Below the pieces are notes generated by a model. It did no database searches and was not told the origin of the DNA. It saw only the letters and a list, made by a program, of their open reading frames with translations. This document shows positions 22,175-34,791 of a DNA stretch of 64,000 nucleotides, in pieces. The translations under genes were made by a program, and so were the position numbers. The first letter of the stretch is position 1; every line of letters starts with the position of its first letter. Location of the stretch: the NCBI GenBank assembly GCA_034509735.1, contig JACGWO010000007.1, positions 21,418,046-21,482,045 on the forward strand, in the 5' to 3' direction. This stretch comes from Sesamum alatum (taxonomy: Eukaryota; Streptophyta; Magnoliopsida; Lamiales; Pedaliaceae).

Positions 22175-24241
22175 TGAAACGTTATGTGGATCGTCCCAGG
22201 AGATGAACGCGAATAGCGGAAGCGCGAAAGATTTCATAATAAAATTGCAAAACATAACTAAATGGAATTTAAACCATGCATAACATACATAAATGAATCA
22301 AGGGGTGTGCCCTTGATTCTCCCGGGCGTTCGGTGTATCTCATGTTCAACAAAACACAACATGGAGGCCATAGAATTGAAACCGAAAAACGTAATTAAAG
22401 AACCTACCCGATTGTAGTTTTGTCTTCGTTCGGCTACATGCATTGTTCCCCGTTTTGCACCAAGATCTCAAAGAAGAGACCCTCTAAATGATGACACTCG
22501 CTACACCGGAAAGCAAAGAATCCTTGTGCTAGCAAGAAATTATTTGGGGAGAAGAGACATCTATACACACTATCAATTAACGTAATCAATGTCTCTTATG
22601 TTCTAGCTTGAATAAAATCAAGAAGAACAAAGTAGAAATTTTGGAGATTAAAGAAGGGGATGAACGAAAACTTGAGAGGGAAGTATGGGATGAAAGTTGT
22701 AGAGATTAGTAGGTGTGTGTGTGTGTGTTTTTGAGTATTTATAGAAGATGGAACATAAGTCCATTAAGTCAAACTAGGCTTTGATTAAGTCAAATTAATC
22801 ATGGCCCTTAATCTCATCAATCCCTTTGATTAAATCTTGTCCATCCATTTTGATGGGCTTTATGGAATGGGTTTTATTTAATTCTAAATTAAATAATCCC
22901 ATGGACTTTATATTAAATCCTATTTAATATACTAAGCCCATTAATTAATTAATGGAATGGACTTCATTTAATTCCCAATTAAATAGTCCAATGAACTTTA
23001 TACTAAATCCTATTTAATAGACCAAGCCCATTAATTAATTCATCATTTTAATCTAATTAAAAGGGAAGCCCATGCTTCATAAAATTCATAAATCTAATTT
23101 ATGAACTCAAGCCCAATTATTCCAAATAATTCATCGAGGCTTGAATCTCCAAGAAGTATAATTTAATTTCATTAAATTAAACCTTCTCCCGGAATTAATT
23201 CCAAATTAATTCCCTTTCATATGGTGTAGCGGGTGTGACTATTTAGGTTCACCTTTCAGCTAGACTTGGACCTACTTCTTGTTATTTCATAACCAAAGTA
23301 GTCCGTTACCATGGATGGCCATCTAGCAACGGTTCATGGCACTAGAGACTAGGTGAATATCTGGTGTGAACATTTAGGCTCCGAGTTACATGCAGGTACG
23401 GTCCTACCGTCGCTTGATACGTATGGGTACGGTCCTACTGTCGCCTGTCTCCCGGCCTTTAGTCTAGGGCATGGAATTAGGATGCCGATTCCCATCCTTG
23501 ACTTAGGCATCTATGCTTAATGCTTGAGATAGGTTTAACTCGACGTAGGAAATCCTTTCCCACTACATCAAGTGCTATGGCCATAGACTTTGTGAGTCTA
23601 AACCATCTCCGAGCGCATAGGAGATCTCGCTGTCATATCCTTTGACAGGGGACAGATCCTATCTTGGAATACACCGTTCTTACATACTCCGACTGCACTG
23701 GACAAGGCTTATGATGACCATGTGATAACCGGTCAAATTTCACCAGATCCAAGATACAGCCTTAGTATGTAGGGGACTGCCGTGATCCTCAAGTCCGAGG
23801 ACTAATCCTGTACTATCGAAACCAGGAATACGAGTTATACCGACCAAGACCGAGTGGCTTCCATATGACAATTTTCGCGAGTCACCTCAGTCGGCCGCTC
23901 CCCAGCAGGCCGACCCACTAACACTGCTTAGACGATCCTCGTTACCCGTCCATGAAACACGACAGCAGATGCTTAGTGCAAGTCTCAAATGGATTCTCGA
24001 TGCCCTGTCTCGAGATTCCTTTGACTTGGAGTATTTCAGATCGATTCGGCAAAACTGATTTCATGAACCTACCTCCAAGCGTAGTTTCAATTTCTCGAAA
24101 TATTATTTCAGTCTGTGGGCATTTGTTGTGACAAGCAGTAAGTACAACAAACTCATGCCTACGAATCCTTACTACATTCATTAACATAATATTACTTGTT
24201 CACAGATTGACGAATGGTTCTCAGAATAGCCTATTCTAATA
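22175..24241 (-). repeat. 3' LTR of element D
   Basis: It runs from TGAAACGTTATGTGG (22175) to CTATTCTAATA (24241; the usual CTAACA end is mutated). A ~25-bp deletion lies just inside its sense start. A ~60-bp segment with W-box-like motifs, present in the 5' LTR at about 30733-30800, is missing here. A (GT)n run lies at 22712-22728. Confidence 0.88.
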
Positions 24242-24252
24242 ATCTCCCACTT
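24242..24252 (-). other. Polypurine tract of element D
   Basis: On the minus strand AAGTGGGAGAT directly precedes the 3' LTR, as in F and H (AAGTGGGAGAT) and G (AAGCGGGAGAT). It primes plus-strand cDNA. Confidence 0.85.
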
Positions 24253-24257
24253 GACCA

Positions 24258-27200
24258 TTAAGTCAATTACCTCCTTTGTTCAGAATCCTCTAAGTATGAG
24301 TAATCTACGATACTAACTAACGTATTGTGAGTCCGCTTATATTTCCTCGGCGAAGCAATACAGTCTAACCGTGTTACCTCTATCCACCATTGCCTCCTAG
24401 AGATAGTGGTTGTCTAAGAATATTTTCGTGGGTCTTGTGATGAGATCACGTGCCAACACTCCCATAACCAAGTTACCTGCCATATAGGCGAACATGGCTT
24501 GGCCATGCTAGGCGCCACGTCCATCCTATGGACGCGGTCTTCATCAGTGACCACTATCCGATGCACTCGTCATTGGGCCTGACTGTGCATACCTTTGAGA
24601 CTAACCGGTTTTCACTTATTCTCTGGAAGCTAGTATTGCTTTAGCCTTCCAAAGCAACTCTCAACAGACGGTGCATCATGAACACATCTTTAGTCCTTAT
24701 TTAGGTACTAAGGATCGTTCTTGATTGATGTCTTCAACCCCTCACTGCATTACCGATTTCTGTTTGAGTCATGCAAGAAGCACATTCAACATCGGTTCCT
24801 ATGCACCAAGTAAACATATCATATGTTTGCCTAGGGTTAAGACGTAGGGGATACTCAACATCCAAGCCTTCTCATTAGTCCATCGTGACTAAGTCTCGAA
24901 TGACTTGATGCTTTATTCATAGTATCTAAGCTTTCTCATCGGTCTTATCATGATTGAGTCTTGAACAACTTGTCCTTTACATATATGAGTTTTTTTTTCT
25001 CATTAGTCTACCATGACTGAGTCTTTGAAAAGCTCAATTCATGATATGTATGTGGGAACCCTAAAATGTCATGGAGAATTTTTCGTGAGTTACGGTTTGT
25101 GTTTTAGTGATTCCTAATGCCTTGAATTCATGAATCAAGATATTACACACTTAAACACATGGAACATCATTTCTACTCCAACTGATCACCTACGTTGTTT
25201 AAGACCGAGTCATGCTCCGTATGAGCTCGTCAAAAATGAATATTCCAGTTATGCGGTATTTCAAACCTTGTTTGAATTTCCTAGCGGATTCTATGGCTCC
25301 TTTCCATAAATCCTACTACGATGTCCAACATCACGTTTCGCAGGTCATTCGGATCACTATCCAAATTTGACCGAACATATCCCGATCACTAGTACCTCTT
25401 ACGACATTCGGGTTCGTTCTTAAGGGGACTTGGAATATGATCAATTTAAGTAAGAAATGCAATTGTAAGCAACATTTAGCATTATTCTGTCGTAAACCTA
25501 TACAAACCAGACACCGAGTCTAATTTGTCTCCCACTAGTCCCTTGACGCATGTAGGATCCTTCTACATGCTCAAGGACTTTGTCGGATACAGGCTTGCCA
25601 AACCATGGCTCCTTGTGTGTGACTCCTAGCAAAGTGCCACGTTCCTTATGTTGGCAATTTTGAGTTTACGTCTTCAGGGGCTAAGGTAATTGGGCGAAAC
25701 TTCGATCGACCTTTGTCCAACGAGGCTCGATCGTTCCCTTTATCAGAGACCGTCATACTTGGCCTTTACAGGAAACGTTTCATTGAGATTTCCATTCTCA
25801 ACTGGATGTTCAAGAGCTCCCACTAAATATACGGCCTTTTCGATCCTATCGAAACAGGTTTAATTTTGCAACTATTCATGGTTCACCACCTTAAGTCTAA
25901 TTCCCAAACCTCCCAACCTTTAGACTTTTGAACCCTCTTAGGTCTTGTGTATTAGTAACCTACAGTTGTCTTATTGGATCCCTTCCAATAGACTATTTGG
26001 CAAGCCTGCTTCGTCCAACAAAGAGCTTTGGGACTCTCTTCTCCATAAAAGACTTGTAAATTTAGTCGATTCGAATCATCTATTTCTAGATTCATCGAAC
26101 TTTCCAATTTACTTATCTTTTAATCACAGGAAACGTCCTAGCTGTTGTAGATGCCAAATCTGTAAGTTGGTCTTGATTAATCCATTTTGATAATTTGAAT
26201 TTTGAGTATCCATAAACCTTTTATGGGATGGTATTTTAGGAATTTACGTACAAACACTAGCAAACATGAATCAATATTCAATAATTTTGTTGATCAAATA
26301 AGTATGAAATAAACCTTTGTCCAACAAAGAGACATACTTTTGGTCATGCTAGATTATGTAATTCCTATACTATCCAAACATGATCATGATTATGGGCCTA
26401 ACAAGTCTCTAGTCCTTTTCAGCAATGGACCTTGCCATTATTGAATCCTAGAACTGTTCTTGGCTTTTAAGTCCTTATTCACTTTCTACAAACCACCCGC
26501 AGATTAGTGATAGGAACGGTATAAAATACCAAATAGAGTAAAAGTGATCATGTCAATACTCAATATCGAATTTTACCTACATTGGAGAGAGGTTTAGGAT
26601 ACTCCCTTTTCCAATGGCCCTTTTTACGACAGTGAATGCTTACGTTCTTAGAAATCTATGAACTTGACTGCTTGAACCTTTTGCTCTTTCCTTTACCTCC
26701 ACCTTGTGTTGTAAAGGAATAGCACTTGAAGTGCTTAATAGTTGATGTCACCTTACCCTTCTTCGTCTTTTGGCGTCTGGCACCCTTGCCTTTCGCTATG
26801 GAGGTTGAAGCCTCTCCTACTAGTACCGACAGTGCAGATTTTGCAATCGTTGCCTCGTATTAGGCCAACATAATTACCAACCTATGAAGATCTTTTCTAA
26901 GCTCGTTCATGTTTGATAATTAATGGTACGTAGGAGGAAGGAAGAGACTGAAGGATCATGTTAATCTACGTCTCTATTTCAAGACTAACGTGGAGATCTT
27001 TTGAGCTTCTCCACTAGGGATTGCATCATCACTCCATGTTCTTTGTACAGACATCCCTTCCGTCATCTTAGCTCCAAAAATGCCTTCGTTGCATTTTACC
27101 CTACATGCTGGTCCGGGATCATATGATGCAAATGAAGTATAGTTTGAGCCAACATCAATTTTACTTGCCGATGGTCATCCTTCAACTTTTGAACGCCAAG

Positions 27201-27330
27201 CGTTGCTTTAGTTGTCGACCCCTCCGGCAAGGGCTGAGGAACATCCTCATCCGGTATGTGAGTTAAGGTTCTGGAAATCTAAGACCATCTTAAGATTTCG
27301 CAGTTAATTTGTATAATTCGTTCCCTTTTA
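24258..27330 (-). pseudogene. Element D gag-pol remnant, heavily decayed
   Basis: No frame over ~90 codons survives. By nucleotide comparison with F, C and H, on the minus strand: an RNase H end near 24400-24460, an RT stretch near 25220-25290 (compare C at 17520-17570), integrase near 25530-26100, and a Gag linker and capsid from ~26570 to 27290. The YVDD region could not be found and may be deleted. The protein cannot be reconstructed from this copy; D must have relied on other elements if it moved in this state. Confidence 0.75.
24868..25052. repeat. Imperfect tandem repeat, three units of ~64 bp
   Basis: Units starting at about 24868, 24931 and 24997 each begin with a version of TTCTCATTAGTCYATCATGA, continue with a GAGTC/AAGTC-TTGAA segment and end in a T-rich or TATG stretch. 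They lie in the decayed pol of D, where RT/RNase H would be expected, and do not occur in the other copia elements here. Confidence 0.55.
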
Positions 27331-28908
27331 ATAAGCCTCTTAGTGATGTGTTTGGTGGATACTTAGACATTCACAAATACAGAAAACAATAAGCAGAATG
27401 AAGTAATATTTTGGTTAAGTCTCAGTCTTTAGTCCTTAACCTCTCCCACTATTTCTACGAAAACACGTCACTCTCAAATGTTGTTTTCGGAAAATTCTTT
27501 TCTAGTGGGCTCGGGGTCTACAACAATCTCCCCTATACCCCACTTTTACGATTCGCATGGGAAAAGAACCCGTGGGAGGTATTCCATACCATTCTCGTTC
27601 CACGAGATTCCCAAGATAATTGTCTCACCCTTTCATGTGATCCCGAGGACTCCAAGCGAATCACGTTATTCGGGCGTTAGACCCGACCCAATTAACCGAT
27701 TCATAGACCCACTGCTACCTCCATGACTCGTGAGACAGGTAACAACAGTCTACTCCTCGTTCATGACAAAGTGCAGCTTCTTTTAAGCACGATAGTCGTA
27801 CCACGACTCGTGAGACCACGGTATCGACCTAAAAGATCTTCTTCACTTTTGCCATGGATGGAAGGCTTGGACAGACTCCCAGAGTCCTAGTCCATTTATT
27901 AAGGGTCTATATTTAACTTGGTTCAACCAAGTGAGAGTTTTGATAGAACGAGACCTCATCACATATTAAGTGTTTTGCATTCGTTATAGCAGAAATATTC
28001 TAAGTATAAATGTAACCATACATAAAGCATATAGAATAATCATAAGCATATGAAACGCATCGCATGCAAAATAAAGCCTAGCACGCCCCTGTAGGATGAT
28101 CACAAGCCCAAACCTATGCGTCCCACTGAGCCCGCAGTGGATCTATGGTCAATCTAAGGGTAGGCCCTATGCTATTACAAGGTTTAATAACCCATTACAT
28201 GCAATGGGGCTTGTAAGTCCTCTTTATCTTCTTGGGCTCTCCATCATGGGCCTACACCGGGCTCCTTCTCCATGGATCCTCCGTGGGCCATCTGATGGCT
28301 ACCTCCATGGGCCTCCAACACCTTGGGCTTGTCTTCTCTTGCAGCTTTTATTTACAATAATAAAACCTCACCACTAATTCTACTTTCATTACATCATAAA
28401 ATAAGAAACCCCAATTAAACATTTGGGGGAGTACATTGGGAGGGAGAGAGACAGCCTTATTATTCCAAGGCAACTAGAAGAGATACAGAGAGGAAAATAA
28501 AGAGGCACACAGGCCACAACCCAACAAATAAACATAAATAAACCATACATACGGTCTAGGGGCTTTATGATCATCCTTTGTCAATCCAATTAACACAAAT
28601 AGCACAAATACATATCCCACGTAAAACATGCTATTCAAATATCCATAATATCCCATACCATAAAATAAATTCAAAAATTACATGCAAAATATTCACACCA
28701 AATATTGGATAATGGTGCAACCTATGCACAACGATTTTTGTTGGACAATCCTTTTTCATAATTAACAAGGCAATATTAATTATATGAAATAACCAATTTC
28801 AACCAAAATTAAAATGCCCCAAGTTAATTAGTTCAGAAAAATTCCCAGAATAATATAGAAAAATCAGATTTTCTGAAAATGCACAAAAACAACGAAAAAT
28901 CGAAAAAA

Positions 28909-29046
28909 CGGTCCTGCACGGTCGGCTAGGCGCGCAGCCTGCACGGGACGTGCGCCTGCGCGGGCACGAGCCCTCGCCCGCGCGCGCAAGTGCTGTCCTC
29001 GGGCAGCTGCTGCGCAGCAGCGCACGCACTTCCGACCACCACCGTT
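28909..29046 (-). other. GC-rich island 1 in the leader of D
   Basis: About 140 bp of GC-rich, CpG-dense sequence (GCGCGCGGGCGAGGGCTC-like in sense) lies inside AT-rich leader. Its sense-downstream flank is related to the flanks of the islands in A and H (CCGTTTT ... TTTTC ... GAAAAT). Confidence 0.75.
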
Positions 29047-29462
29047 TTTCATGTTTAAATGTTTTAATGCAATTAATTTTCTGAAACAAAAAAACCAATA
29101 ATTCAAGAATATGCCCATATATTCAAGAATTCCAAAATCCAACATTTGTGCAATATTAATACATGTCAAGATCTACTCATGCTCAAGACATAAAATAACC
29201 ATGATGCCCAACATCATAAAACGCAGAATTTATTGTGAAATTCTACATTTAAATCTTGATCATTGGTGCAACAATTGCAAGAATAAATCTTGTTAGGAAA
29301 CCTATTCCTCATCAACAAAGCAACATTTATTTTAAGAAATTCCAAATCTCAAAAAATAAATATTTTAAGTCAACGTGTTCAGAATAATGCAGAAAATTTC
29401 ATAAAAATAATCCAGAAAAAACAGTTTTGAAAAATGAGCCAAAAACGGGAGAGAAACAAAAA

Positions 29463-29670
29463 ACGGCACAGCCGGCCTGCCAGGTGCGCGCGCGCGCAGG
29501 CTCCTCTGCCTCCGCGCACAGCGGGCGCGTCCAGCACAGACGGCCGCGCCTGCTCTGCGCGCGCAGGCGCCCTTGCATGCGCGCGCGACCGTGCGCGAGG
29601 CCGGCACAGCGCGCGCGCTGTCCGCGCACGCTGGGCGCGCTGCCAGCGTCCTGCTGCTGCCGGTTCCCCG
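29463..29670 (-). other. GC-rich island 2 in the leader of D
   Basis: About 210 bp of GC-rich sequence with many GCGCGC runs. The flanks of islands 1 and 2 resemble each other, including TTATTCTGGG/TTATTCTGAA-like ends, so this looks like a duplication of a ~560-bp leader module whose GC core then diverged. Confidence 0.7.
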
Positions 29671-30141
29671 TTTTTTACTCTTTTTCGAATTTTTCATGCT
29701 ATTTTCTGAACCACAAGATAAATTCAACCCTAGAACATGTATATACATATTCAAGAAACCAAGATCTAATATCCCATGCAAAATTAAACGCCAATAAAGA
29801 TCTACGATAAATATGCTATAAACGTAGATAGAAAAAAAGAACATTATTCTTTTTTTTAATAACTTGTCAAACTCGGGAAAAATAGGCCTAATTTGACTCG
29901 AATTTTCCAATTCGAAGGAGACTAGTAATTAATCTCTTTCTTTCATATGATTTGACCAATTGTAACTTCTTGATTTGAATATTTGAAGTATTTAACAAGA
30001 AAGAATAAGTAAAACGAAAGAAAAATTCAAAAATTCTATTTATTTAAATTAGTTAGTGCATATCTTCATTTCTTATTGACTCCTTTCAAAAGAGGTAAGG
30101 TCCGGATAACACATAGATTCTAAGCCTATACACCAAACTGG

Positions 30142-30153
30142 GCTCTGATACCA
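30142..30153 (-). other. Primer binding site of element D
   Basis: TGGTATCAGAGC on the minus strand, one base from the 5' LTR end. Initiator-Met tRNA type. Confidence 0.92.
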
Positions 30154-30154
30154 C

Positions 30155-32300
30155 TGAAAGGATATGTGGATTGTCCCGGGAGATGAATGGGAATAGCGGA
30201 AGCGTGTAAGATTGTATAATAAAATTGCAAAACATAATTAAATGGAATTTAAAGCATGCATTACATACATAGCCGGATCAAGGGGTGTGCCCTTGATTCT
30301 CCCGGGCGTTTGGTGTATCTCATGTTCAATAAAACACAACATGGAGGCCATAGAATTTTAACCGAAAAAACGTAATTAAAGAACCTACCCGGTTGTAGTT
30401 TTGTCTTCGTTCGGCTACATGTATTGTTCCCCGTTTTGTACCAAGATCTCAAGAAAGAGACCCTCTAAATCATGACACTCGCTACACCCGAAAGCAAAGA
30501 ATCCTTGTGCTAGCAAGAAATTATTTGGGGAGAAGAGACATCGATACACACTATCAATTAACTCAATCAATGTCTCTTATGTTCTAGCTTGAATAAAATC
30601 AAGAAGAACAAAGTAGAAATCTTGGTGATTAAAGAAGGGGATGGACGAAAACTTGAGAGAGAATTATGAGATGAGAGTTGTGGAGATTAGTAGGTGTGTG
30701 TGAGTGTGTGTTTTTGAGTATTTATAGAAGATGGAATTTTCTATTCCTTCTCAAACTCTTCTAAAGAGACACACTTTGACTAGGATTTTGACCTAGTCAA
30801 ATCCTAGTTAAACTAGGCTTTGATTAAGTCAAATTAATCATGGCCCTTCATCTCATCAATCCCTTGGATCAAATCTTGTCCATCCATTTTGATGGGCTTT
30901 ATGGAATGGGCTTATTTAATTCTAAATTAAATAATTCCATGGACTTTATAGTAAAACCTACTTAATATCCAAGCCCATTAATTAGTTAATGGAATGGACT
31001 TTATTTAATTCTAAATTAAATAGTCCATGGACTTTATATTAAATCCTATTGAATATACCAAGCCCATAAATTAATTCATTCTTTTAATCTAATTAAAAGG
31101 GAAGCCCATGCTTTATAAAATTCATAAATCTAATTTACGAACTCAAGCCCAATTATTCCAAATAATTTATCGAGGCTTGAATATCCAAGAAGTATAATTT
31201 AATCCCATTAAATTAAACATTCTCCCGGAATTAAACTCAAATTAATTCTCTTTCATATGGTGTAGCGGGTGTGACTCTTTAGGTTCACCTTTCAGCTAGA
31301 CTTGGACCTACTTCTTGTTATTTCATAACCAAAGTAGTCCGTTACCATGGGTGGTCATCTAGCAACGGTCCATGGCACTAGAGACTAGCGAATATGTGGT
31401 GTGAACATTTACGCTCCGAGTTACATGCAAGTACGGTCCTACCGTCGCTCGATACATACGGGTACGGTCCTACTGTCGCCTGTCTCCCGGCCTTTAGTCT
31501 AGGGCATGAAATTAGGATGCCGGTTCCCATCCTTGACTTAGGCATCTATGCTTAATGCTTGAGATAGGTTTAACTCGACGTAGGAAATCCTTTCCCACTA
31601 CATCAAGTGCTATGGCCATAGACATTGTGAGTCTAAACCATCTTCGAGCGCATAGGAGATCTCACTGTCATATCCTTTGACAGGGGACAGATCCTATCTT
31701 GGAATACACCATTCTTACATACTCCGACTGCACTGAACAAGGCTTATGATGACCATGTGATAACCGGTCAAATTTCACCAGATCCAAGATACAGCCTTAG
31801 TATGTAGGGGACTGCCATGATCTTTAAGTCCGAGGACTAATCCCGTACTATCAGAACCGGGAATACCAGTCATACCGACCTAGCCCGAGTAGCTTCCATA
31901 TGCGATTCCTGCAAGTCATCTCAGTCAGCAGCTACCTAGCTGGCTGACCTACTAACACTGCATGGACGAGCCTCGTCACTTGTCAATGAAATGCGACTGT
32001 AGATGCTTAGTGCAAGTCTCAAATGGATTCTCGATGCCCTGTCTCGATATTCCTTTGACTTGGAGTATTTCAGGCTGATTCGGCGAAACTGATTTCATGT
32101 ACCTACCTCCAAGCGTAGTTCCAATTTCCCGAAATGTTATTTCAGTCTATGGGCATTTGTTTGTGACAAGCAGTAAGTACAGCAAACTCATGCCTACGAA
32201 TCCTTACTACATTCATTAACATAATATTACTTGTTCACAGATTGACGAATGGTTCTCAGAACAACCAATATCATTGACTTTCTGGTGACCTATTCTAACA
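30155..32300 (-). repeat. 5' LTR of element D
   Basis: 2146 bp from TGAAAGGATATGTGG to CCTATTCTAACA. On the minus strand it has a W-box-like cluster (about 30775-30810, TTTGACTAGG/TTTTGACCTAGTCAAA type) and a TATAAATA box at about 30718-30727. It is B-like in its 3' part. Confidence 0.9.
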
Positions 32301-32644
32301 CACTGCTTAGACGATCCTCGTCACCCGTCGATGAAACACGACAGCAGATGCTTAGTGCAAGTCTCAAATGGATTCTCGATGCCCTGTCTCGAGATTCCTT
32401 TGACTTGGAGTATTTCAGACCGATTCGGCGAAACTGATTTCATGAACCTACCTCCAAGCGTTGTTCCAATTTCCCGAAATGTTATTTCAGTCTGTGGGCA
32501 TTTGTTGTGACAAGCAGTAAGTACAACAAACTCATGCCTATGAATCCTTACTACATTCATTAACATAATATTACTTGTTCACAGATTGACGAATGGTTCT
32601 CAGAACAGCCAATATCATTGAATTTCTGATCACCTATTCTAACA
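32301..32644 (-). repeat. Extra partial LTR start next to D's 5' LTR
   Basis: This repeats the first ~344 bp (sense) of a D-type LTR, ending in a second CCTATTCTAACA at 32644 followed by TGCAT. D thus has a complete LTR preceded by a second LTR start. The simplest reading is that D inserted into the LTR of a related element, whose other parts were removed by recombination between 3' LTRs. Confidence 0.85.
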
Positions 32645-32954
32645 TGCATAGCAATCCTTCAGGTGAGCCATTATGGAAGGGACATCGTCTAGCCTCTCGT
32701 ACTGCTTTTGAATCTCATTGGTCATAGATGCAAGTATGATGCTACGGACTTTCCGGTTATCCTGATGCCAAGTCTCGAATGTCTCACATTCTTCGGGCGT
32801 GGATCCTTTCAGCAAAGTTCGAGGAAACGATTTGTCCATGACATAGCCTTGGTTCTCATAATCGAGGACTATCCTCAGATTGCGCAACCAATCTTGTAAT
32901 TGGTTCCATTAAACTTGTTTATCTCAAGTACGGTTGATAATGGGTTCTTGACAT
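32645..32954 (-). pseudogene. gag: Element C gag, 5' part
   Basis: On the minus strand the ATG near 32954 begins MS-NPLSTVLEINKFNGTNY-like sequence split over frames by two apparent one-base losses. The clean frame then reads LRNLRIVLDYENQGYV and WHQDNRKVRSIILASMTNEIQKQYERLDD, the UBN2-type capsid start also seen in A and G. It stops where TGCAT and element D begin; the next codons resume at 22174. Confidence 0.85.
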
Positions 32955-34791
32955 TGTTTTAAATCTACATTTAAAAACAGAATTTAATCGGCAAAACTCA
33001 ATAGAAGTTTTTAATAAAAAGTTAAATACTTGGACTTCAGTCATTTAATTCTCCCACCATTTCTATGAAAACACTACACTCTCAAACGTTGTTTGGGCGT
33101 TGGACCCGACCCAGTCAACCGAACCATAGCACTCACTGCTACCCCACGACTCGTAAGACAGGCAACATGAGTGTACTCTTCGTTCATGACAAAGTGCAGC
33201 TTCTTTTCAGCAAGATAGTTGTGCCACGACTCGTGAGACCACGCTATCGACTGAAACTAGCTTCCTCACTTTGCCATGGATGGAAGGCTTGGATGAACTC
33301 CTAGAATCCTAGTCCATTTATTAAGGGTCTAATATTCAACTTGGTCCAACCAAGTGAGAGTTTGACGACCGAGATCTCATTCATACATACATCTATAATG
33401 CATTATAAAACATTTGCATGCCATAGTAGTAATACGATAAATAAACCATTCATTCACCATAAAAGCCACATGCAAAATTAAAAGCCTAGCATGCCCCTGT
33501 TGGATGAACACAAGCCCGAATCCTATGCTACCCACTGAGCCCGCAGTGGATCTATGGTCAATCTAAGGTTGGTCCTATACTATTACATTTAATAATAGTA
33601 ACCTACCAACACACTGATGGGCCTTGCCTCTTTTTTTCATCGGGCCTCCATGGAACTCCTTGGATTCTCCTTTTCGGGCCATCCTTCATCTCCTACATGG
33701 AAATAAAATGAAAATACTTCCTCACCAATACACTACTCTTATTACAAATTTAAAACGAAGCCCCAACGATAACCCGGGGGGAGTACAATTGGAGGGAGAT
33801 AGAAAGCCTTATTATTCCAAGGCAACCAGAAAAGAGAGGGAGGAAAAATAAATGAGGCACACAGGCCCAACATAAAATTAAAAGTATATATTCGGTCTAG
33901 GGCTTGTGATCATCCGTTCTCATCCGACGCACATAAGTTATGATATCCAATCATCAATAATGCACAGAAACCATGATATCCAATCACATAATTCACAAAA
34001 TAATTAAAAGATAAGGTATACATGCAAACTTGGTGTAACATTGGTAATCGTTTTCTTGTTAGGAAAACCTTTCCTCATTATTCACAAAAACATTAAAATT
34101 TTGAGGTTCCAAATAAAATATTTTTCAAATAATGTCTTCAAGAAACATGCAAAATAAATAAAACAATTTTAAGAAATTATTCCAAAAATAAAGAAACAAG
34201 AAAGCCATCGGAACGGCTAAGGGTCGTCGTTGCCGGCAGCGCCTGCCGGGATAGGCAGGCTAGCAGGCCTTGCTTGCCGCTTGCACGCATAGAGCATGCC
34301 GGCCTAGCGCGCGCGTGCAGGCCCCTGCCTGCGTGCACGCGCGCTTGGCCGCGCCTCTCTGCGCGCGGTCGCAGGCAGGATCCGTTTGCCTGGGTGTGCA
34401 CTTGCATGCGCTGGCTGGTCGGCTGCGCACAGGAGCCCCTGCCTGCCGCGCGTCTGCCGATCACGCTCGCCAGATGCGCTGGCCGGGCGCGCGCGCGCGC
34501 GCAGGCGCCTCCAGTACGTGCAGCCGGTTGCGCCTGCGGCTATGCGCGCGCTTGGACGCGTATTCAGCGCGTGCAGTCGGCTGTGCGCCCTTGGCCGGGC
34601 GGCCGCAAGCACTGCGCGTGCAGTCAGCCGTCGGCTGCCGCGTATACTGTTTCTTAATCCGTTTTATTATTTCTGCTGCGTTTTCCAAAAAATCAAGAAA
34701 AACCAAGAATCACAAAGAACTCATGTACTACCAATACTATAAACAACATGAAAAACGACAGGCTTGAAAACATAAATCAAGAATCACGTAA
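32955..34791 (-). other. Untranslated leader of element C (5' part lost)
   Basis: On the minus strand: a GC-rich island (34208-34650), the CGGGCT-loop hairpin (33532-33549), box 1 (33225-33235, CACGAGTCGTG) and box 2 (33145-33155, TACGAGTCGTG), 80 bp apart, then gag. Box 1 is enclosed by GATAG/CTATC arms. The PBS and 5' LTR are not adjacent; the F 3' LTR begins at 34792 instead. Confidence 0.75.
34208..34650 (-). other. GC-rich island in the leader of C
   Basis: The longest of the islands, about 440 bp, with dense GCGCGCGCGC, CTGCCTGC and GGCGCC motifs. Open frames of 80-165 codons cross it on both strands, but their residues (Ala, Arg, Gly, Cys, Pro) only reflect composition. Confidence 0.78.

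Larger units (their letters stand above)
27330..30141 (-). other. Untranslated leader of element D
   Basis: A 2.8-kb leader on the minus strand. It has the CGGGCT-loop hairpin at 28123-28140 and twin boxes at 27802-27812 and 27722-27732 (the latter CACGAGTCATG in sense), 80 bp apart. Box 1 is flanked by TACC/GGTA and GTCG/CGAC pairing arms that differ from those in A. Two GC-rich islands are present instead of one. Confidence 0.75.
22175..32300 (-). mobile_element. Copia element D (LTR to LTR), internally decayed
   Basis: 3' LTR 22175-24241, PPT 24242-24252, internal region with decayed pol and gag, leader 27330-30141, PBS 30142-30153, 5' LTR 30155-32300. The outer flanks are TGCAT at 22170-22174 and at 32645-32649, the latter after an extra 344-bp LTR piece. 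It split the gag of element C. The internal coding sequence is far more decayed than the two LTRs are from each other (the LTRs look about 90% alike by eye, with small deletions in the 3' copy). Confidence 0.9.

Noticed and set aside
29365..29910. 181-codon frame on the minus strand, others on plus
   Set aside because: Same composition effect in GC island 2 of D; no similarity to the frames in A, C or H.
34177..34767. Overlapping open frames of 80-165 codons on both strands
   Set aside because: They cross the GC-rich leader island; GC-rich DNA lacks stop codons, the residues are only Ala/Arg/Gly/Cys/Pro-rich, and no frame is shared with other islands.
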